Notes: generated by a model from the sequence alone, not told the origin. 64,000 nucleotides of DNA from Pleurocapsa minor HA4230-MV1 (GCA_019359095.1 JAHHHZ010000036.1:186001-250000), one strand, 5' to 3'. Counted from the first letter of the stretch, positions 16,785 to 27,097 are shown. Made by a program: numbers and translations.

Positions 16785-18236
16785 TTAGAAAAGATTGCAA
16801 GATTGCCGACGACGATCTAAATCTGGCTCTTGCCAAGCGTAGCTAAAATGGCTAATAGAATTGACTTCAGGAGTTGCTTTACGTAAAGCTTCAATCTGAG
16901 TTTCTAAAGGAAGATGATTTCGGTATTCCTTGCCCCAAGCCCCAGCTAAAGCAGGAATGACATTTGTTTCTGGTGATGTTTTTAAGACTTTTTTCACTTC
17001 ATCGGTAATGCAGTTAGTCTTTTCTTCACAGACAGCATAAGCCATGGGATGCCACTCTAAATCTGGAGAAAATTTATCCCAAGCCTGAAGACGAGAATCG
17101 AATCCTTGCGCACCGACAAGACGATTAGCATCGGGGAAAAATACTGCCCCCGCCTTTAGTCCGCGATCTTGTACTGGTTGAGCTGCTGAGGAGAGAAAAT
17201 CGATTACGCCTTGGGCAGCATGGGCAACGGTAAAGAACCATAAATCTTGGTTGAGCTTATTTTGGCGAGATGATGCATTAGCTTTGGAGTCAGATTCAGA
17301 GAGGCTACCCTGCCACTTAGCGTGGGTTTCTTTCGGATATTGCTGATCGACAATTTCTATATCACGGGTAGACAGATTTCCCTTCTCAACAAATTTCTTG
17401 ATCAGAGCTAATCCTTTGGAATTACTTGCTCGACTGTATAAGGCATTGAGAGACGATTTGCCGTGAATCCAAAGGTCTTTGACACTATGGACAGAAGAAT
17501 GTCCAGCAACGCCACGAGGATAGCGAACATAATCAAATAAGATGCCGTCTGGCTTTCGTTCAAGTACAGCCTGGACTAAATTATTATAATCACTTTGTGC
17601 TTGAGGGGAGTAAGGATCGATAAAGGCTTGAGCGCGATCGTCGACGTAGCTGAGGCTATTTTTGCCCGTACCGTTACGAGCCAATGCTTCCTGGCGATCG
17701 GGTTTTTGAGCATAGGTATAGCCAAAATTCATCGTAAATAGCCAAGCGTAAACTTTTAAACCCCGTTGGTGTGCTTTGTCGATCGCCTGTTGTAATAAAT
17801 CGATCTGATCTCCATTAGGCGATCGCACTACTGGAGTCCAAGGAGTTGGGTTATCTCCAGGCGGTAACAGCACTTGGCTATCGTAAAAGACTTCTAAATG
17901 TACCCTGTTGTAGCCTAAATTAACAATGCGATCTAAAACATAATCAATAGAACCAGGAGTGATATCGCAAGGATACAGACGCAACCAAATAGCCTGTTCT
18001 TCAGGCCAAGTTTGACTGCGACAAATCTGAAGCATTTCCCGATGTTTTTGCACAATCGCATCGTATTCTAATTTGGTTTGGTTATCCTTTAAAGATGTTC
18101 TGAGCAACTTTTCTTTAGCCATGGCATCTTCAGGAGCAAACTGACAATAAGGGCCGATAGCGGCTGTTGCGGGAATTGTCACCAAAAAACTAGAGCAACT
18201 TATCAAGCTGGTTGCTAAGGCAGTCAGAATTTTCAT
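16785..18236 (-). CDS. family 10-like glycosyl hydrolase (GHL10/DUF187 type), secreted
   Basis: I choose the ATG at 18236, which gives a clear signal peptide (MKILTALATSLISCSSFLVTIP, Ala-rich end at about 27); the upstream in-frame ATG at 18338 would add 34 residues that pass through a repeat. The mature part is a TIM barrel with AIWLRLYPCDITPGSIDYVLD, a GYNRVHLEVFYDSQVLLP strand, GLKVYAWLFTMNFGYTY and GILFDYVRYPRG, the signature of the GHL10 family of unknown substrate. Probably periplasmic or outer-surface, acting on polysaccharide or peptidoglycan. 483 residues. The gene ends 52 bp upstream of tRNA-Leu on the same strand. Confidence 0.82.
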   Translation of the reverse strand: MKILTALATSLISCSSFLVTIPATAAIGPYCQFAPEDAMAKEKLLRTSLKDNQTKLEYDAIVQKHREMLQICRSQTWPEEQAIWLRLYPCDITPGSIDYVLDRIVNLGYNRVHLEVFYDSQVLLPPGDNPTPWTPVVRSPNGDQIDLLQQAIDKAHQRGLKVYAWLFTMNFGYTYAQKPDRQEALARNGTGKNSLSYVDDRAQAFIDPYSPQAQSDYNNLVQAVLERKPDGILFDYVRYPRGVAGHSSVHSVKDLWIHGKSSLNALYSRASNSKGLALIKKFVEKGNLSTRDIEIVDQQYPKETHAKWQGSLSESDSKANASSRQNKLNQDLWFFTVAHAAQGVIDFLSSAAQPVQDRGLKAGAVFFPDANRLVGAQGFDSRLQAWDKFSPDLEWHPMAYAVCEEKTNCITDEVKKVLKTSPETNVIPALAGAWGKEYRNHLPLETQIEALRKATPEVNSISHFSYAWQEPDLDRRRQSCNLF

Positions 18237-18573
18237 AGTAGTGTTAGGAAGTGTGTGATTTAGCTGGAGGAATTTAACCGCGATCCCGAAGGGTAGGCGG
18301 AGCCTAATCGCTTGATGAACTATTTTTTGATTAGACATAAATTGTGGCTTGTTTTCTCATAAAAAATGTTCAATTTGGCGCATCCTCGATCTCACTTAGT
18401 TGCTTCCTGTGATGGAATCGAACAACCTGATTACTCGACTCGGTTGATGCTACCTCAATTATTAGCTATTTGATGGTTTGAGATTAGGAAACAACATTTT
18501 AGCAAGATTAATAGCAAATTTATGAATAAACTACCAGCATAATACGCAAATATTGAAGCTAAACATTGAACTT
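18237..18573. other. divergent intergenic region with a small dispersed repeat
   Basis: 337 bp between the divergent hydrolase and GHMP-kinase genes. At 18280-18312 it holds a GC-rich palindromic fragment starting GCGATCCCGAAGGGTAGGCG and ending AATCGC, a common cyanobacterial dispersed repeat. A T-arm-like stretch near 18413 does not fold into a tRNA. No ORF seen. Confidence 0.5.
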
Positions 18574-19611
18574 ATGGACATTTTTGTTTCTGGTCGTCTT
18601 TGTCTATTTGGAGAGCATAGTGATTGGGCAGGAGAATATCGGCAGGTTAATCCTCAAATCAAACCTGGCTGTGCTGTAGTGGTGGGTACAAACCAAGGTA
18701 TCTATGCCCGCGTAAATCAGAATCCTGACCTAATTTTTAAGACCCTGCATTATGAAGCATTAGAATTAGCTATGGACAAAGAACTGTTGTTAGCTATGGC
18801 GCAGACGGATAATTTTTATAGTTATGTAGCGGGGGTAGCTTACCAGGCTTTAATTCGTTATGGAGTTGGTGGTTTGGCGATCGACAACTATCGCATGGAT
18901 TTACCATTACAAAAAGGCTTGTCTTCCAGCGCCGCAATCTGTGTTTTAGTCGCCAGAGCATTCAATCAGCTTTACGATCTTGGTTTAAGTCTTGCTGAAG
19001 AGATGGAATTAGCCTACTGGGGAGAAAGGACTACTCCTAGTCAATGTGGCAGACTCGATCAAGCTTGTGCTTATGGTCAGCAGCCGATTTTAATGACTTT
19101 TGATGGCGATCGCCACACCACAAAACCATTAACTGTCAAACAAAATTTATCTTTAATTATTGTCGATTTGGCAGGGGCAAAAAACACTCAAAAGATTCTC
19201 GCTCAACTAAATCAGTGTTACCCCCAGGCGCGAAATACGATCGCAGTTCAAGTACAAAAATATCTAGGTGAAATTAACCAAGCATTAGTTAAACAGGCTG
19301 TTATCGCCCTGCAACAAGGGAATGCTAAGAAAATTGGCGCTTTGATGAATCAAGCTCAAGCAGAATTTGACCGCTATGTTATTCCTGCTTGTCCCGAACA
19401 GTTAAAAGCACCTATGCTCCATCAGCTACTCGATCATCCATCACTCAAGCCTTACATACATGGGGGTAAAGGCGTTGGTTCACAAGGGGACGGTACAGCA
19501 CAGTTAATTGCCCAAGATCGCAGTAGTCAGTCAGAAGCGATCGCTTTGATTAAAAGAGATTTTCCGCAGATGCAATGTTATAAGTTAGATATTCCCCAGC
19601 AAATAAACTAA
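18574..19611 (+). CDS. GHMP family sugar kinase
   Basis: Small-molecule kinase of the galacto-/homoserine-/mevalonate-/phosphomevalonate-kinase superfamily. The N-terminal sugar-kinase motif SGRLCLFGEHSDWAG starts at residue 5 of the ATG-18574 protein; the glycine-rich ATP loop is LPLQKGLSSSAAICVL; the C-terminal motif is GGKGVGSQGDGTAQ. The GEHSDW sequence (compare GEHTDY in galactokinase) suggests a free-sugar substrate. A TTG seven codons upstream is less likely as start. The ORF ends 53 bp before the convergent ferredoxin, with a hairpin between. Specific sugar not determinable. Confidence 0.8.
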   Translation: MDIFVSGRLCLFGEHSDWAGEYRQVNPQIKPGCAVVVGTNQGIYARVNQNPDLIFKTLHYEALELAMDKELLLAMAQTDNFYSYVAGVAYQALIRYGVGGLAIDNYRMDLPLQKGLSSSAAICVLVARAFNQLYDLGLSLAEEMELAYWGERTTPSQCGRLDQACAYGQQPILMTFDGDRHTTKPLTVKQNLSLIIVDLAGAKNTQKILAQLNQCYPQARNTIAVQVQKYLGEINQALVKQAVIALQQGNAKKIGALMNQAQAEFDRYVIPACPEQLKAPMLHQLLDHPSLKPYIHGGKGVGSQGDGTAQLIAQDRSSQSEAIALIKRDFPQMQCYKLDIPQQIN

Positions 19612-19623
19612 AATGGGAAAAGA

Positions 19624-19641
19624 CGTTCTAATCATAGAACG
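19624..19641 (-). terminator. hairpin between ferredoxin and GHMP kinase genes
   Basis: CGTTCTA (19624-19630) pairs with TAGAACG (19635-19641) around a 4-nt loop. Read on the minus strand it is followed by CTTTTCCCATTTT, so it can end the ferredoxin transcript. On the plus strand the following bases are A-rich, making it weaker in that direction. Confidence 0.6.
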
Positions 19642-19663
19642 CCTAAAAAAAAGCTTTAGTTTT

Positions 19664-20311
<648 letters not shown>

Positions 20312-20914
20312 TTAATTTACCCCGTCAAGTTGTTGACGACCATTTTGAATCACTAGCAACATCTGCTGCATTCTCTGTTCAATATCACCCAGAACTTGAT
20401 CGGCATAATCATCAGCCCCTTTTTGAATGGCTTGAGATTCGGCGATCGCATTTTGGTGTAACTCTCTCATTTCATTAAGAGTTGCTTGCTTGAGATGCTC
20501 ACATTCCTGTTCAGTTTTTAGTCTAATCTTTGCTCCGTCTAACTCTGCTTGGCGCAATATACTTGAATCCTGCAAGATTTGATTAGCTTGTGCTTGTGCG
20601 GATTTTACTAATGAAGTGGCGTAATTTTCAGCCTCAGAAATGATTTGCTGTTTATGGTTGGCAATGGTAGTGGCAGTAGCCAAATCTACAGGTAAATGTT
20701 CTTTAATTTGATTTAGCTGATGCAGAACGATCACGCGATCGATAATGATCAATTCAGTTAATGGAACATGAGTACTATTAATAATTAATTCTTCTAAAGC
20801 ATCTAACTCAATTTCTAGATTAAAACCTAGTGGCTGATTGGCGATCGCTTCTGGTCTATCAACAGAAACTGTAGAAGATTGAGTATAATTAGTTGGCAAC
20901 ATTAATACAAGCAA
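20312..20914 (-). CDS. coiled-coil protein (DivIVA / ATPase-b-like), unknown role
   Basis: About 200 residues, with an internal ATG at residue 5 as an alternative start. The N-terminal 60 residues are globular (LGFNLEIELDALEELIINS). Residues about 85-195 form a long Ala/Gln/Glu-rich helix (IISEAENYATSLVKSAQAQANQILQDS) with the heptad look of DivIVA or F-type b subunits but no membrane anchor. It lies upstream of coaD on the same strand (108 bp). A structural or division-related role is possible but cannot be shown. Confidence 0.6.
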   Translation of the reverse strand: MLVLMLPTNYTQSSTVSVDRPEAIANQPLGFNLEIELDALEELIINSTHVPLTELIIIDRVIVLHQLNQIKEHLPVDLATATTIANHKQQIISEAENYATSLVKSAQAQANQILQDSSILRQAELDGAKIRLKTEQECEHLKQATLNEMRELHQNAIAESQAIQKGADDYADQVLGDIEQRMQQMLLVIQNGRQQLDGVN

Positions 20915-21022
20915 ATATATTTAATTATTTGAATTTATTTTTAACTCAAATTAGACTTAATTGCCAACCTATTTATTACTTAGAAAATATCATTTATTTT
21001 AGTAGCTTATATTAAGCTTTAT

Positions 21023-21502
21023 TTACATATCACGGTATTTCTGCTCTATATCTTCAGCGATATCTTGAGAAACTAAATGTTCAATTGCACCTCCAAATTG
21101 AGCGATTTCTTTAACAATACTACTACTTAAAAAACTGTACTCTTTGGTAGTAGCTAAAAATACGGTTTCAATTTCTTGATTAAGAGTTTTGTTAGTGTGA
21201 GCCATCTGTAATTCTTTCTCAAAATCAGATAGGACTCTTAAGCCTCTTAGCAATACTCCAGCATTATGTAATTTGGCATAATCAACAGTTAAACCAACAA
21301 AACTATCTACTTCTACATTGTCAATATGCTTAGTACATTGGGTAATTTGTTCAATTCTTTTTTCTACTGAAAATAAGGGCCGTTTACTAGGATTAGAAAG
21401 CACGGCGACAATAACTTTTTCAAAAAGTTTCGCTCCTCTTTCCACAATATCAATATGCCCCAAAGTAATCGGATCGAAGCTACCTGGATAAATTGCGATC
21501 AT
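21023..21502 (-). CDS. coaD: phosphopantetheine adenylyltransferase
   Basis: Transfers AMP from ATP to 4'-phosphopantetheine, the penultimate step of coenzyme A synthesis. The nucleotidyltransferase motif [13 protein letters not shown] is at 7-19, with the T/HxGH core; [10 protein letters not shown] and [13 protein letters not shown] are the substrate- and ATP-binding segments. 159 residues is the standard length. Only 3 bp separate it from the upstream AI-2E-family gene, so the two are almost certainly co-transcribed. Confidence 0.96.
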   Translation of the reverse strand: MIAIYPGSFDPITLGHIDIVERGAKLFEKVIVAVLSNPSKRPLFSVEKRIEQITQCTKHIDNVEVDSFVGLTVDYAKLHNAGVLLRGLRVLSDFEKELQMAHTNKTLNQEIETVFLATTKEYSFLSSSIVKEIAQFGGAIEHLVSQDIAEDIEQKYRDM

Positions 21503-21505
21503 AAT

Positions 21506-22594
21506 TTATACTATTTTACTATTAATTAGTTTCACCTCCTCAACTGAGACTTCATCATACTCTGGCCTTAATTCAAATAGCATAAATAAAACCTTAATAA
21601 AGCTTGCGAGCGGTACAGCTAAAATCAAGCCTAAAAATCCACCTAGCTGTGCGCCAACCAAGAGTGAAACTAAGACTAAAACAGGATTTAACCCAGTAAA
21701 TTCGCCTAACAGGCGTGGTGCAATCACACTTTCTACTATTTGCTCAATCACAAAAGAAACTGCTAAAACTTTTAGACCCAACCAGATACTTTTGAGCGCC
21801 ATTAAAAAGCTAACTAAGCTAATACTTAAAGCTGCACCAAAGGGAAATAACGCCATCAAACCAACTACCAACCCAAACAACAAGGCAAAGGGTATTTGAA
21901 TAATCAAGAAGGCAATTGTAATCGAAACACCCATTACCGATGCCACTGTCAGTTGTCCGATAAAATAGTTGTTAAAAGTGCGTTTTAGGGCATCACGAAT
22001 ATTTTGTCTAGAAGTATTGGGGAAAAATTGAAACACATCTGCCCATAGTTCATCGCCATGAAGCAACATATAGAAAGTTAAGACAATAGTTAAGAGCAAA
22101 TCTAGGATACTACCTACTACTGACAAGAAGCTCCCTAAAATCTGACCACTTAACTGCTGTAATTGATAGGTAACTCGACTGAGAGAGTCGGCAACCAAAT
22201 TGCTGATATCGACTGGTAAATTTCGCTCCTCTGCCCAGGCTTCAAAGACTGCTGCTTGTTCACTCCCAGAAGCAACATAGCTAGGCAAACGTTCCAGTAA
22301 ACCATTTAGCTGGTTGAGTAAAATTGGAATCACCGTAACGCCAATAAAGGCTAACAGCAAGATTCCAATCAAAAGAACTATCAAAATGGCGATCGCTCGG
22401 GGAATATTACGCTTTTCAATCAGGCGAACGGGATAATCCAAGATAAATGACAGCAGGGTAGCAGTGATGAATATGGTAATCAGAGATTCAAAATATTCAA
22501 ATGCTAAGATAATCAGCCAGCCATTTAATACCAATAATGGAACAACTAGCCCGACAGTAAGCCATTTCGGTAACTTAGAGATTCTTTCGATCAT
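21506..22594 (-). CDS. AI-2E family transporter
   Basis: 362 residues with about eight membrane spans: two near the N-terminus, a long amphipathic central part (about 90-150), then clustered spans. VPLASFIKVLFML and the GAQLGGFLGLILAVP region near the C-terminus are typical of the TqsA/PerM family. Substrates differ among members (ion antiport, quorum-signal export), so the function here is open. Directly upstream of coaD (3-bp gap). Confidence 0.85.
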   Translation of the reverse strand: MIERISKLPKWLTVGLVVPLLVLNGWLIILAFEYFESLITIFITATLLSFILDYPVRLIEKRNIPRAIAILIVLLIGILLLAFIGVTVIPILLNQLNGLLERLPSYVASGSEQAAVFEAWAEERNLPVDISNLVADSLSRVTYQLQQLSGQILGSFLSVVGSILDLLLTIVLTFYMLLHGDELWADVFQFFPNTSRQNIRDALKRTFNNYFIGQLTVASVMGVSITIAFLIIQIPFALLFGLVVGLMALFPFGAALSISLVSFLMALKSIWLGLKVLAVSFVIEQIVESVIAPRLLGEFTGLNPVLVLVSLLVGAQLGGFLGLILAVPLASFIKVLFMLFELRPEYDEVSVEEVKLINSKIV

Positions 22595-22678
22595 GTTTTT
22601 GGTATAGACAGCAGGATTAAATATACCAATTTATCTCAAAAAGAGCATAACTGACCTCCCACGCAAGTTAGAACAATT

Positions 22679-24922
22679 TTAGTAATGCAACTTCATCTGC
22701 TTAACTTTTTTGGGATTTAAAAACACTAATGGTCGGAGAAGAAGTTTGAACAAAATCAATCCTGACTGCAATTCATTGGGAATTTTGCGTACTTCCCATT
22801 GACCAGGGCGACAATAAAGCATTTCTACCAGTTCACGATGTTGCTCCGTGGTGACATTTTGAAATTTAATAATCGCATTAAAAGCACCGTCAGCAGTAAA
22901 GCTGCGCGTTACCTTGCCAGAGAGAATCAGAATCTCTGGGATTAATTCCACCATCACATTAGTAGATAGATGAACTGGTGAATCGAGATTGATTTGGACT
23001 CCTTCTTCCGAAATTTTTTGGGTTGTACCCTGATAAACTTGGCGATTGGACTCCGTCCACGCTGCGCGATCGCCATAGATATTAATTTCTTGCTTACGGC
23101 TGTACCATTCATACAAACTAAGTTTGGGTAAATCTAGCAGAGTCATCATCGCAACAGCAATAGTGATTAGATTGTAAGCACCCCAATACATGCTTAAGTT
23201 AAATCCAGTTTCGGGAAAACTGAGCAAGCTAATACTAAAACTAATTAAAGTTGCTCCTAACAAGATTGTCATGGGTAAAGCCAAAGACCAATTGTAGTTG
23301 AACTTGTCTCTAGCTAAACCTTTAGGTGTAACTTTGAAGCCTTTGCCAAATGGATTTAACAATACTTTAATTACGGTGATAAAGACAGGAATTGCCTGAA
23401 CAATCGAGTAAACATCAGAAAGTAGAATGGAGCGCGATCGCCTATTAAGCCAAGAAAAGACGGTTAAAAGCAAGATGTAATAAGGTAAAACTACATACAT
23501 AGTTTCGGGTAAGCTGGAAACGATCGGGTTTAAATGCCCAAAAGTACAGATGATTGGCACAAATAGAAAAAAGACACGGGGAAAACAGGTCAACCAATGG
23601 ACTAGACCTTCGAGGTGCGCCAATCTTTGCCAGAAGTTTAAACCAGGGATAGTTAAAGGATTAGATTTAATAAAAAAGGCTTGTAGAGTGCCTCTTCCCC
23701 AGCGTAATCTCTGGTCGATATGCGCACCAATACTTTCGGCGGCTAAACCAGCACTCAGTTTTTCATTAAGATAGGCAAGCTCATAACCTTTAGCTGACAA
23801 GCGAATCCCTGTAAAATAGTCTTCACTGACCGAATCAGTGACAAAATAACCTATTTCTTGTAATGCATCGCGTCTAGCGATAAACGATGTTCCCGCACAA
23901 ACTACACTACCTGCACCATCTCTAATTGGCTGGAGATAACGGTAGAACACTTCTTCTTCTGGAGTTAAAACATTCTCCAAGCCTAAGTTACGGGCAATAG
24001 GATCGGAATTATAATAACTTTGAGGGGTCTGTAATAAACCTATTTTAGGGTTATGGAAAAAGCCGACAGTGCGCTCTAAAAAATTAGTTGTTGGCACAAA
24101 ATCCGCATCGAAAACCACCACTAACTCGCCTTTAGTTTGTTTTAAAGCATTATTGAGATTACCAGCCTTAGCATGAGAATTATCTGGTCGAGTAATATAG
24201 TGGCAGCCTAATTCTTGAGCAAGCTTTTTAATACTTTGTCTTCGAGTATCGTCAAGGACATAAACCTGTTTGCGGTCATAGTTAAGTGCCTGACAACCAA
24301 TAATAGTTCTTTTAACAATAAAATCAGGCTCGTTATAGGTGGGAATTAGAATGTCTACGGTAGGATTATAACGACCTTCTTTAACAGCAATACTGCATCG
24401 ATCTGCTTGGCGAGTGCGGTTTTTAGCAGTAAATAGTAACAGCATTTGAAATGCAGTACCAATCATGGCTAATAGTTCCATGCTCAAAAGAGTAATACTA
24501 AAAATACCGTCTACTGGATTAGAAACATTAAGACTACAAAGCGATCGCCAGGCAAAATAGCGGAAAAACAAGAGTAGACAAAGCATCCCAACCAAGCGTT
24601 GTGAGAAAACTGTAGGCTGAGGAGATAATCTCATCACTACTTGAGCTACCAAAAACAGAATTAACGTTGGCACTAGCAAATAGTAATTATTGCCTAACTG
24701 TGGTGGCATCAGCCATTGAGGAGGATTAGACTGAATTAAATGTAGCTGTACAAATAATTCGGTAACATGACTGTTGCCCAATAACCAAGAAATCGCGATC
24801 GCACCCACAAAACCTAAAGCTGATAAAATTACCAAAGTAGGAACTTGAAGGTTAAATTTACGCCATGATTGTGGTGGATTGCAGACTTTTTCAGTTACTG
24901 CTGTAGGCTTGATAGTTTGCAT
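22679..24922 (-). CDS. BcsA-like processive glycosyltransferase (cellulose synthase catalytic subunit type)
   Basis: Membrane GT2 of 747 residues: four N-terminal spans (about 28-165), GT domain with DD at 224-225, DAD at 272-274, ED at 367-368 and QRLRW at 404-408 (the full D,D,D,QxxRW set), four C-terminal spans, and a PilZ-like region from about 610. The c-di-GMP motif RxxxR...(D/N)xSxxG is not clear: SRKQEIN and KISEEGV stand in its place, so allosteric control by c-di-GMP may be lost or altered. The product is likely a beta-1,4-glucan or similar. No BcsB gene follows, but cyanobacterial sets are often dispersed. A GH9 cellulase is 20 kb away. Confidence 0.88.
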   Translation of the reverse strand: MQTIKPTAVTEKVCNPPQSWRKFNLQVPTLVILSALGFVGAIAISWLLGNSHVTELFVQLHLIQSNPPQWLMPPQLGNNYYLLVPTLILFLVAQVVMRLSPQPTVFSQRLVGMLCLLLFFRYFAWRSLCSLNVSNPVDGIFSITLLSMELLAMIGTAFQMLLLFTAKNRTRQADRCSIAVKEGRYNPTVDILIPTYNEPDFIVKRTIIGCQALNYDRKQVYVLDDTRRQSIKKLAQELGCHYITRPDNSHAKAGNLNNALKQTKGELVVVFDADFVPTTNFLERTVGFFHNPKIGLLQTPQSYYNSDPIARNLGLENVLTPEEEVFYRYLQPIRDGAGSVVCAGTSFIARRDALQEIGYFVTDSVSEDYFTGIRLSAKGYELAYLNEKLSAGLAAESIGAHIDQRLRWGRGTLQAFFIKSNPLTIPGLNFWQRLAHLEGLVHWLTCFPRVFFLFVPIICTFGHLNPIVSSLPETMYVVLPYYILLLTVFSWLNRRSRSILLSDVYSIVQAIPVFITVIKVLLNPFGKGFKVTPKGLARDKFNYNWSLALPMTILLGATLISFSISLLSFPETGFNLSMYWGAYNLITIAVAMMTLLDLPKLSLYEWYSRKQEINIYGDRAAWTESNRQVYQGTTQKISEEGVQINLDSPVHLSTNVMVELIPEILILSGKVTRSFTADGAFNAIIKFQNVTTEQHRELVEMLYCRPGQWEVRKIPNELQSGLILFKLLLRPLVFLNPKKVKQMKLHY

Positions 24923-25286
24923 TTTTAAGTTATAGTTGTCCTACCATTTCAAGTGAGGCTAGCTTAACAAAAGATATGTAAATTTCTCGTTAACACAAGG
25001 TTGGATTTTAAAGATTTTGTGGTAGTATTTCTGGAAACACTAGCTCAATCGAGATTATTCGTAGCTCGCTTCAAGATTTAAAAATCTAAACAATAAGAAT
25101 AAAAACAAAATTTAAAATAATTCGTTTTTATTTCGTTAAGAGTGTTAGTGTTAAGACGGAGAATCAACAGATTAAAGATTAAGTTTGTATCCAGTCTCTA
25201 CAGGTTTTTTCCGTAAAGTATTGAGCTATTTCTTTCCCAATAATCCAGTCTCTCTAAACACAACACTCATTGAGAGGACAATTAAC
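24923..25286. other. divergent promoter region with long rbp leader
   Basis: 364 bp between the BcsA-like gene and the RNA-binding protein gene. The last 100 bp before the rbp ATG lack other genes, and a long 5' leader is typical of cold-inducible rbp genes. An in-frame upstream extension to 25185 exists but does not fit the family. No hairpin was identified with confidence. Confidence 0.5.
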
Positions 25287-25568
25287 ATGTCAATTTACGT
25301 AGGCAATTTATCCTATGAAGTTAATCAAGAAGATTTAACTGAAGTCTTTGCCGAATATGGAACTGTTAAACGGGTTCATATTCCTAGCGATCGCGAAACA
25401 GGACGTGTTCGTGGTTTTGCATTTGTCGAAATGGAATCCGAAGCTAATGAAGATAAAGCTATTGAAGCTTTAGATGGAGCAGAGTGGATGGATCGTGCGC
25501 TAAAAGTTAATAAAGCTAAGCCTCGTGAAGATAATAGAAATGGTGGTGGTCGAAATAACCGCTTTTAA
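25287..25568 (+). CDS. rbp: RRM-type RNA-binding protein
   Basis: 93 residues from the ATG at 25287, preceded by TGAGAGG. One RNA-recognition motif: RNP2 IYVGNL at 3-8 and RNP1 RGFAFVEM at 42-49, then a short Gly/Asn/Arg tail (DNRNGGGRNNRF). These cyanobacterial Rbp proteins bind RNA, are often induced by cold, and in some species locate photosystem mRNAs at thylakoids. The tail is short, as in the constitutive or type II group. Monocistronic; a bidirectional terminator lies 240 bp on. Confidence 0.93.
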   Translation: MSIYVGNLSYEVNQEDLTEVFAEYGTVKRVHIPSDRETGRVRGFAFVEMESEANEDKAIEALDGAEWMDRALKVNKAKPREDNRNGGGRNNRF

Positions 25569-25694
25569 GCTCTCTTAGGTTGTCAAGTTTGAATTAATGG
25601 ACTGAGGTAGGTAGAGGAGATATTGTTTTTTCTACTCCCTTCACTCCTCATACCATTTCTCCTTGAGGCTGCACTTAATATTCTAAGTTTAAAT

Positions 25695-25722
25695 CTCGCG
25701 CCAAGACGCAAAGACGCAAAGG
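25695..25722. repeat. dispersed repeat with tandem AGACGCAA units
   Basis: CGCGCCAAGACGCAAAGACG... with two tandem AGACGCAA units, in the 336-bp gap after rbp. This unit is a familiar intergenic repeat in cyanobacteria. The rest of the gap up to the terminator shows no gene. Confidence 0.6.
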
Positions 25723-25805
25723 GGTTAAATTTAATTTAGTGCATTGTTATAGAGAATTGGTATCAAAACAGTCTTGACAGACAATATAGTTAAATTAAAA
25801 AAACT

Positions 25806-25857
25806 AACGCCTTTAGGATCGAGTAGATAAGCTCTACATCACTTTCTTAGAGGCGTT
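25806..25857. terminator. bidirectional terminator with nested hairpin
   Basis: AACGCCT (25806-25812) pairs with AGGCGTT (25851-25857); between them GTAGA/TCTAC forms an inner hairpin. The plus strand continues TTATTGTTTG; the minus strand continues into an AGTTTTTTTAATTT run. It separates rbp from the minus-strand DUF3181/2TM/moaC genes. Confidence 0.7.
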
Positions 25858-25904
25858 TTATTGTTTGAATTTTAGGGAAATTAAGCGAATGAGGAGTGTT
25901 GGGC

Positions 25905-26204
25905 TTACAGATCTTGCTGATATTCTTCCAACAAATCAATCAGATTCATTTGGCACTGCATTGGTAATAGTTGGCTGAGGGCTAATTCTGTCTGACCACC
26001 ACCAAGTTTAACGGGAATATCTTTTAAGACAGCAGAGATCGCCTCTTCAGTCAAAGAATTATCTTCCAGAAGGGGATAAATTTTCTCTGCTAGGGGGGTA
26101 TGTAAGTGGGCATCATTGAGATATAGATGCCACTTGGCAACATCAATGTAAATGTTTTCGCCAATTTTCGCTGCTAAAGCTTCGATTTCTCTTGTAGTAG
26201 CCAT
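25905..26204 (-). CDS. DUF3181 family protein
   Basis: 99 residues, soluble. The pattern IEALAAKIGENIYIDVAKWHLYLNDAHLH and the C-terminal LIDLLEEYQQDL fit the cyanobacterial DUF3181 family of unknown function. It is 11 bp downstream of a 2TM-domain gene and shares its strand with moaC, so all three probably form one transcript. No catalytic motif visible. Confidence 0.75.
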   Translation of the reverse strand: MATTREIEALAAKIGENIYIDVAKWHLYLNDAHLHTPLAEKIYPLLEDNSLTEEAISAVLKDIPVKLGGGQTELALSQLLPMQCQMNLIDLLEEYQQDL

Positions 26205-26215
26205 TTGATTTTGAT

Positions 26216-26467
26216 TTAGGTTTTGATTGTGGTGTAATCTGCGATCGCCTTAATATAGATAAAGTGTAGCGCTAAAATACCAAACCAGATACCATTAACC
26301 CACAGTAGCCAAGACCATTGCGTCGATTTTAAAATATGGACGAACCATAAGCCAGAGTTGGTGGCGGCATAAATACCAACGTGAATTGCAAAATTCATTA
26401 GGTCATCAAGACGGCGATACTCAGGATCGCTTTGGCGATCGGGTTCGCGAGGCCAACGAGGAGGCAT
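26216..26467 (-). CDS. 2TM domain-containing small membrane protein
   Basis: 83 residues: a charged, Pro/Arg-rich N-terminus (PPRWPREPDRQSDPEYRRL), then two spans at about 27-45 and 52-72, with WLLWVNGIWFGILALHF typical of the 2TM domain. Function unknown. Located between moaC and DUF3181 with short gaps (42 and 11 bp). Confidence 0.7.
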   Translation of the reverse strand: MPPRWPREPDRQSDPEYRRLDDLMNFAIHVGIYAATNSGLWFVHILKSTQWSWLLWVNGIWFGILALHFIYIKAIADYTTIKT

Positions 26468-26509
26468 AGGTAATAACTAAATAAAAAGTAGACATATTCG
26501 ACAATATTC

Positions 26510-27028
26510 TTATTGTATCTGTTTAGCTGCTTTTTGCTCAGCAAAATAATCTCCCGATTTTCCCCCTGTCTTACTCAAAAGACGAATCTCGGAAATTTGC
26601 ATTGATTTCTCTAATGCCTTTGCCATGTCGTAAAGCGTTAATGCTGCTACTGATACGGCAGTTAAAGCCTCCATTTCTACTCCTGTTTCTGCTTTAATGG
26701 CTACCTTAGCCTGAATTTCATATCCAGGTAATTCAGCATTAGGAGTAATCTCCACCTCTATTTTATGAATTGGTAAGGGATGGCACATTGGAATCAGGTT
26801 TGCTGTCTGTTTTGCTGCCATAATGCCAGCAATTTTTGCCGTCCCCAAGACATCGCCTTTGGGTGCGTTACCCGCTTCGATCTTAGTTAAGGTTTCGGCG
26901 GACATGATCACTTTGCCCACGGCGATCGCCTCTCGACGAGTTATTTTTTTCGCTGAAACGTCTACCATTTGAGCTTCTCCGCGATCATTAAGATGGGAGA
27001 GAGATGAAAATTGATCTTTTTCTTGCAT
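26510..27028 (-). CDS. moaC: cyclic pyranopterin monophosphate synthase
   Basis: Second enzyme of molybdenum cofactor synthesis, acting with MoaA on GTP-derived 3',8-cyclo-H2GTP. Active-site segments [12 protein letters not shown] and [24 protein letters not shown] are intact. I place the start at the ATG at 27028 ([13 protein letters not shown], 172 residues): the longer frame to 27214 runs antisense through tRNA-Arg and is not credible. The protein begins about 10 residues earlier than minimal MoaC. moaB is at 49.4 kb. Confidence 0.95.
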   Translation of the reverse strand: MQEKDQFSSLSHLNDRGEAQMVDVSAKKITRREAIAVGKVIMSAETLTKIEAGNAPKGDVLGTAKIAGIMAAKQTANLIPMCHPLPIHKIEVEITPNAELPGYEIQAKVAIKAETGVEMEALTAVSVAALTLYDMAKALEKSMQISEIRLLSKTGGKSGDYFAEQKAAKQIQ

Positions 27029-27097
27029 TGCTTTACCTCGTTCTGCTACTATTGAACACTGTTGGGTAAGATAAGTAAAACACCTTAACCAAGTTAG

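Noticed and set aside
18405-18450. tRNA-like stretch (GGAATCGAACAACC)
   Set aside because: Only a T-arm-like piece is present, with no acceptor or anticodon stem pairing.
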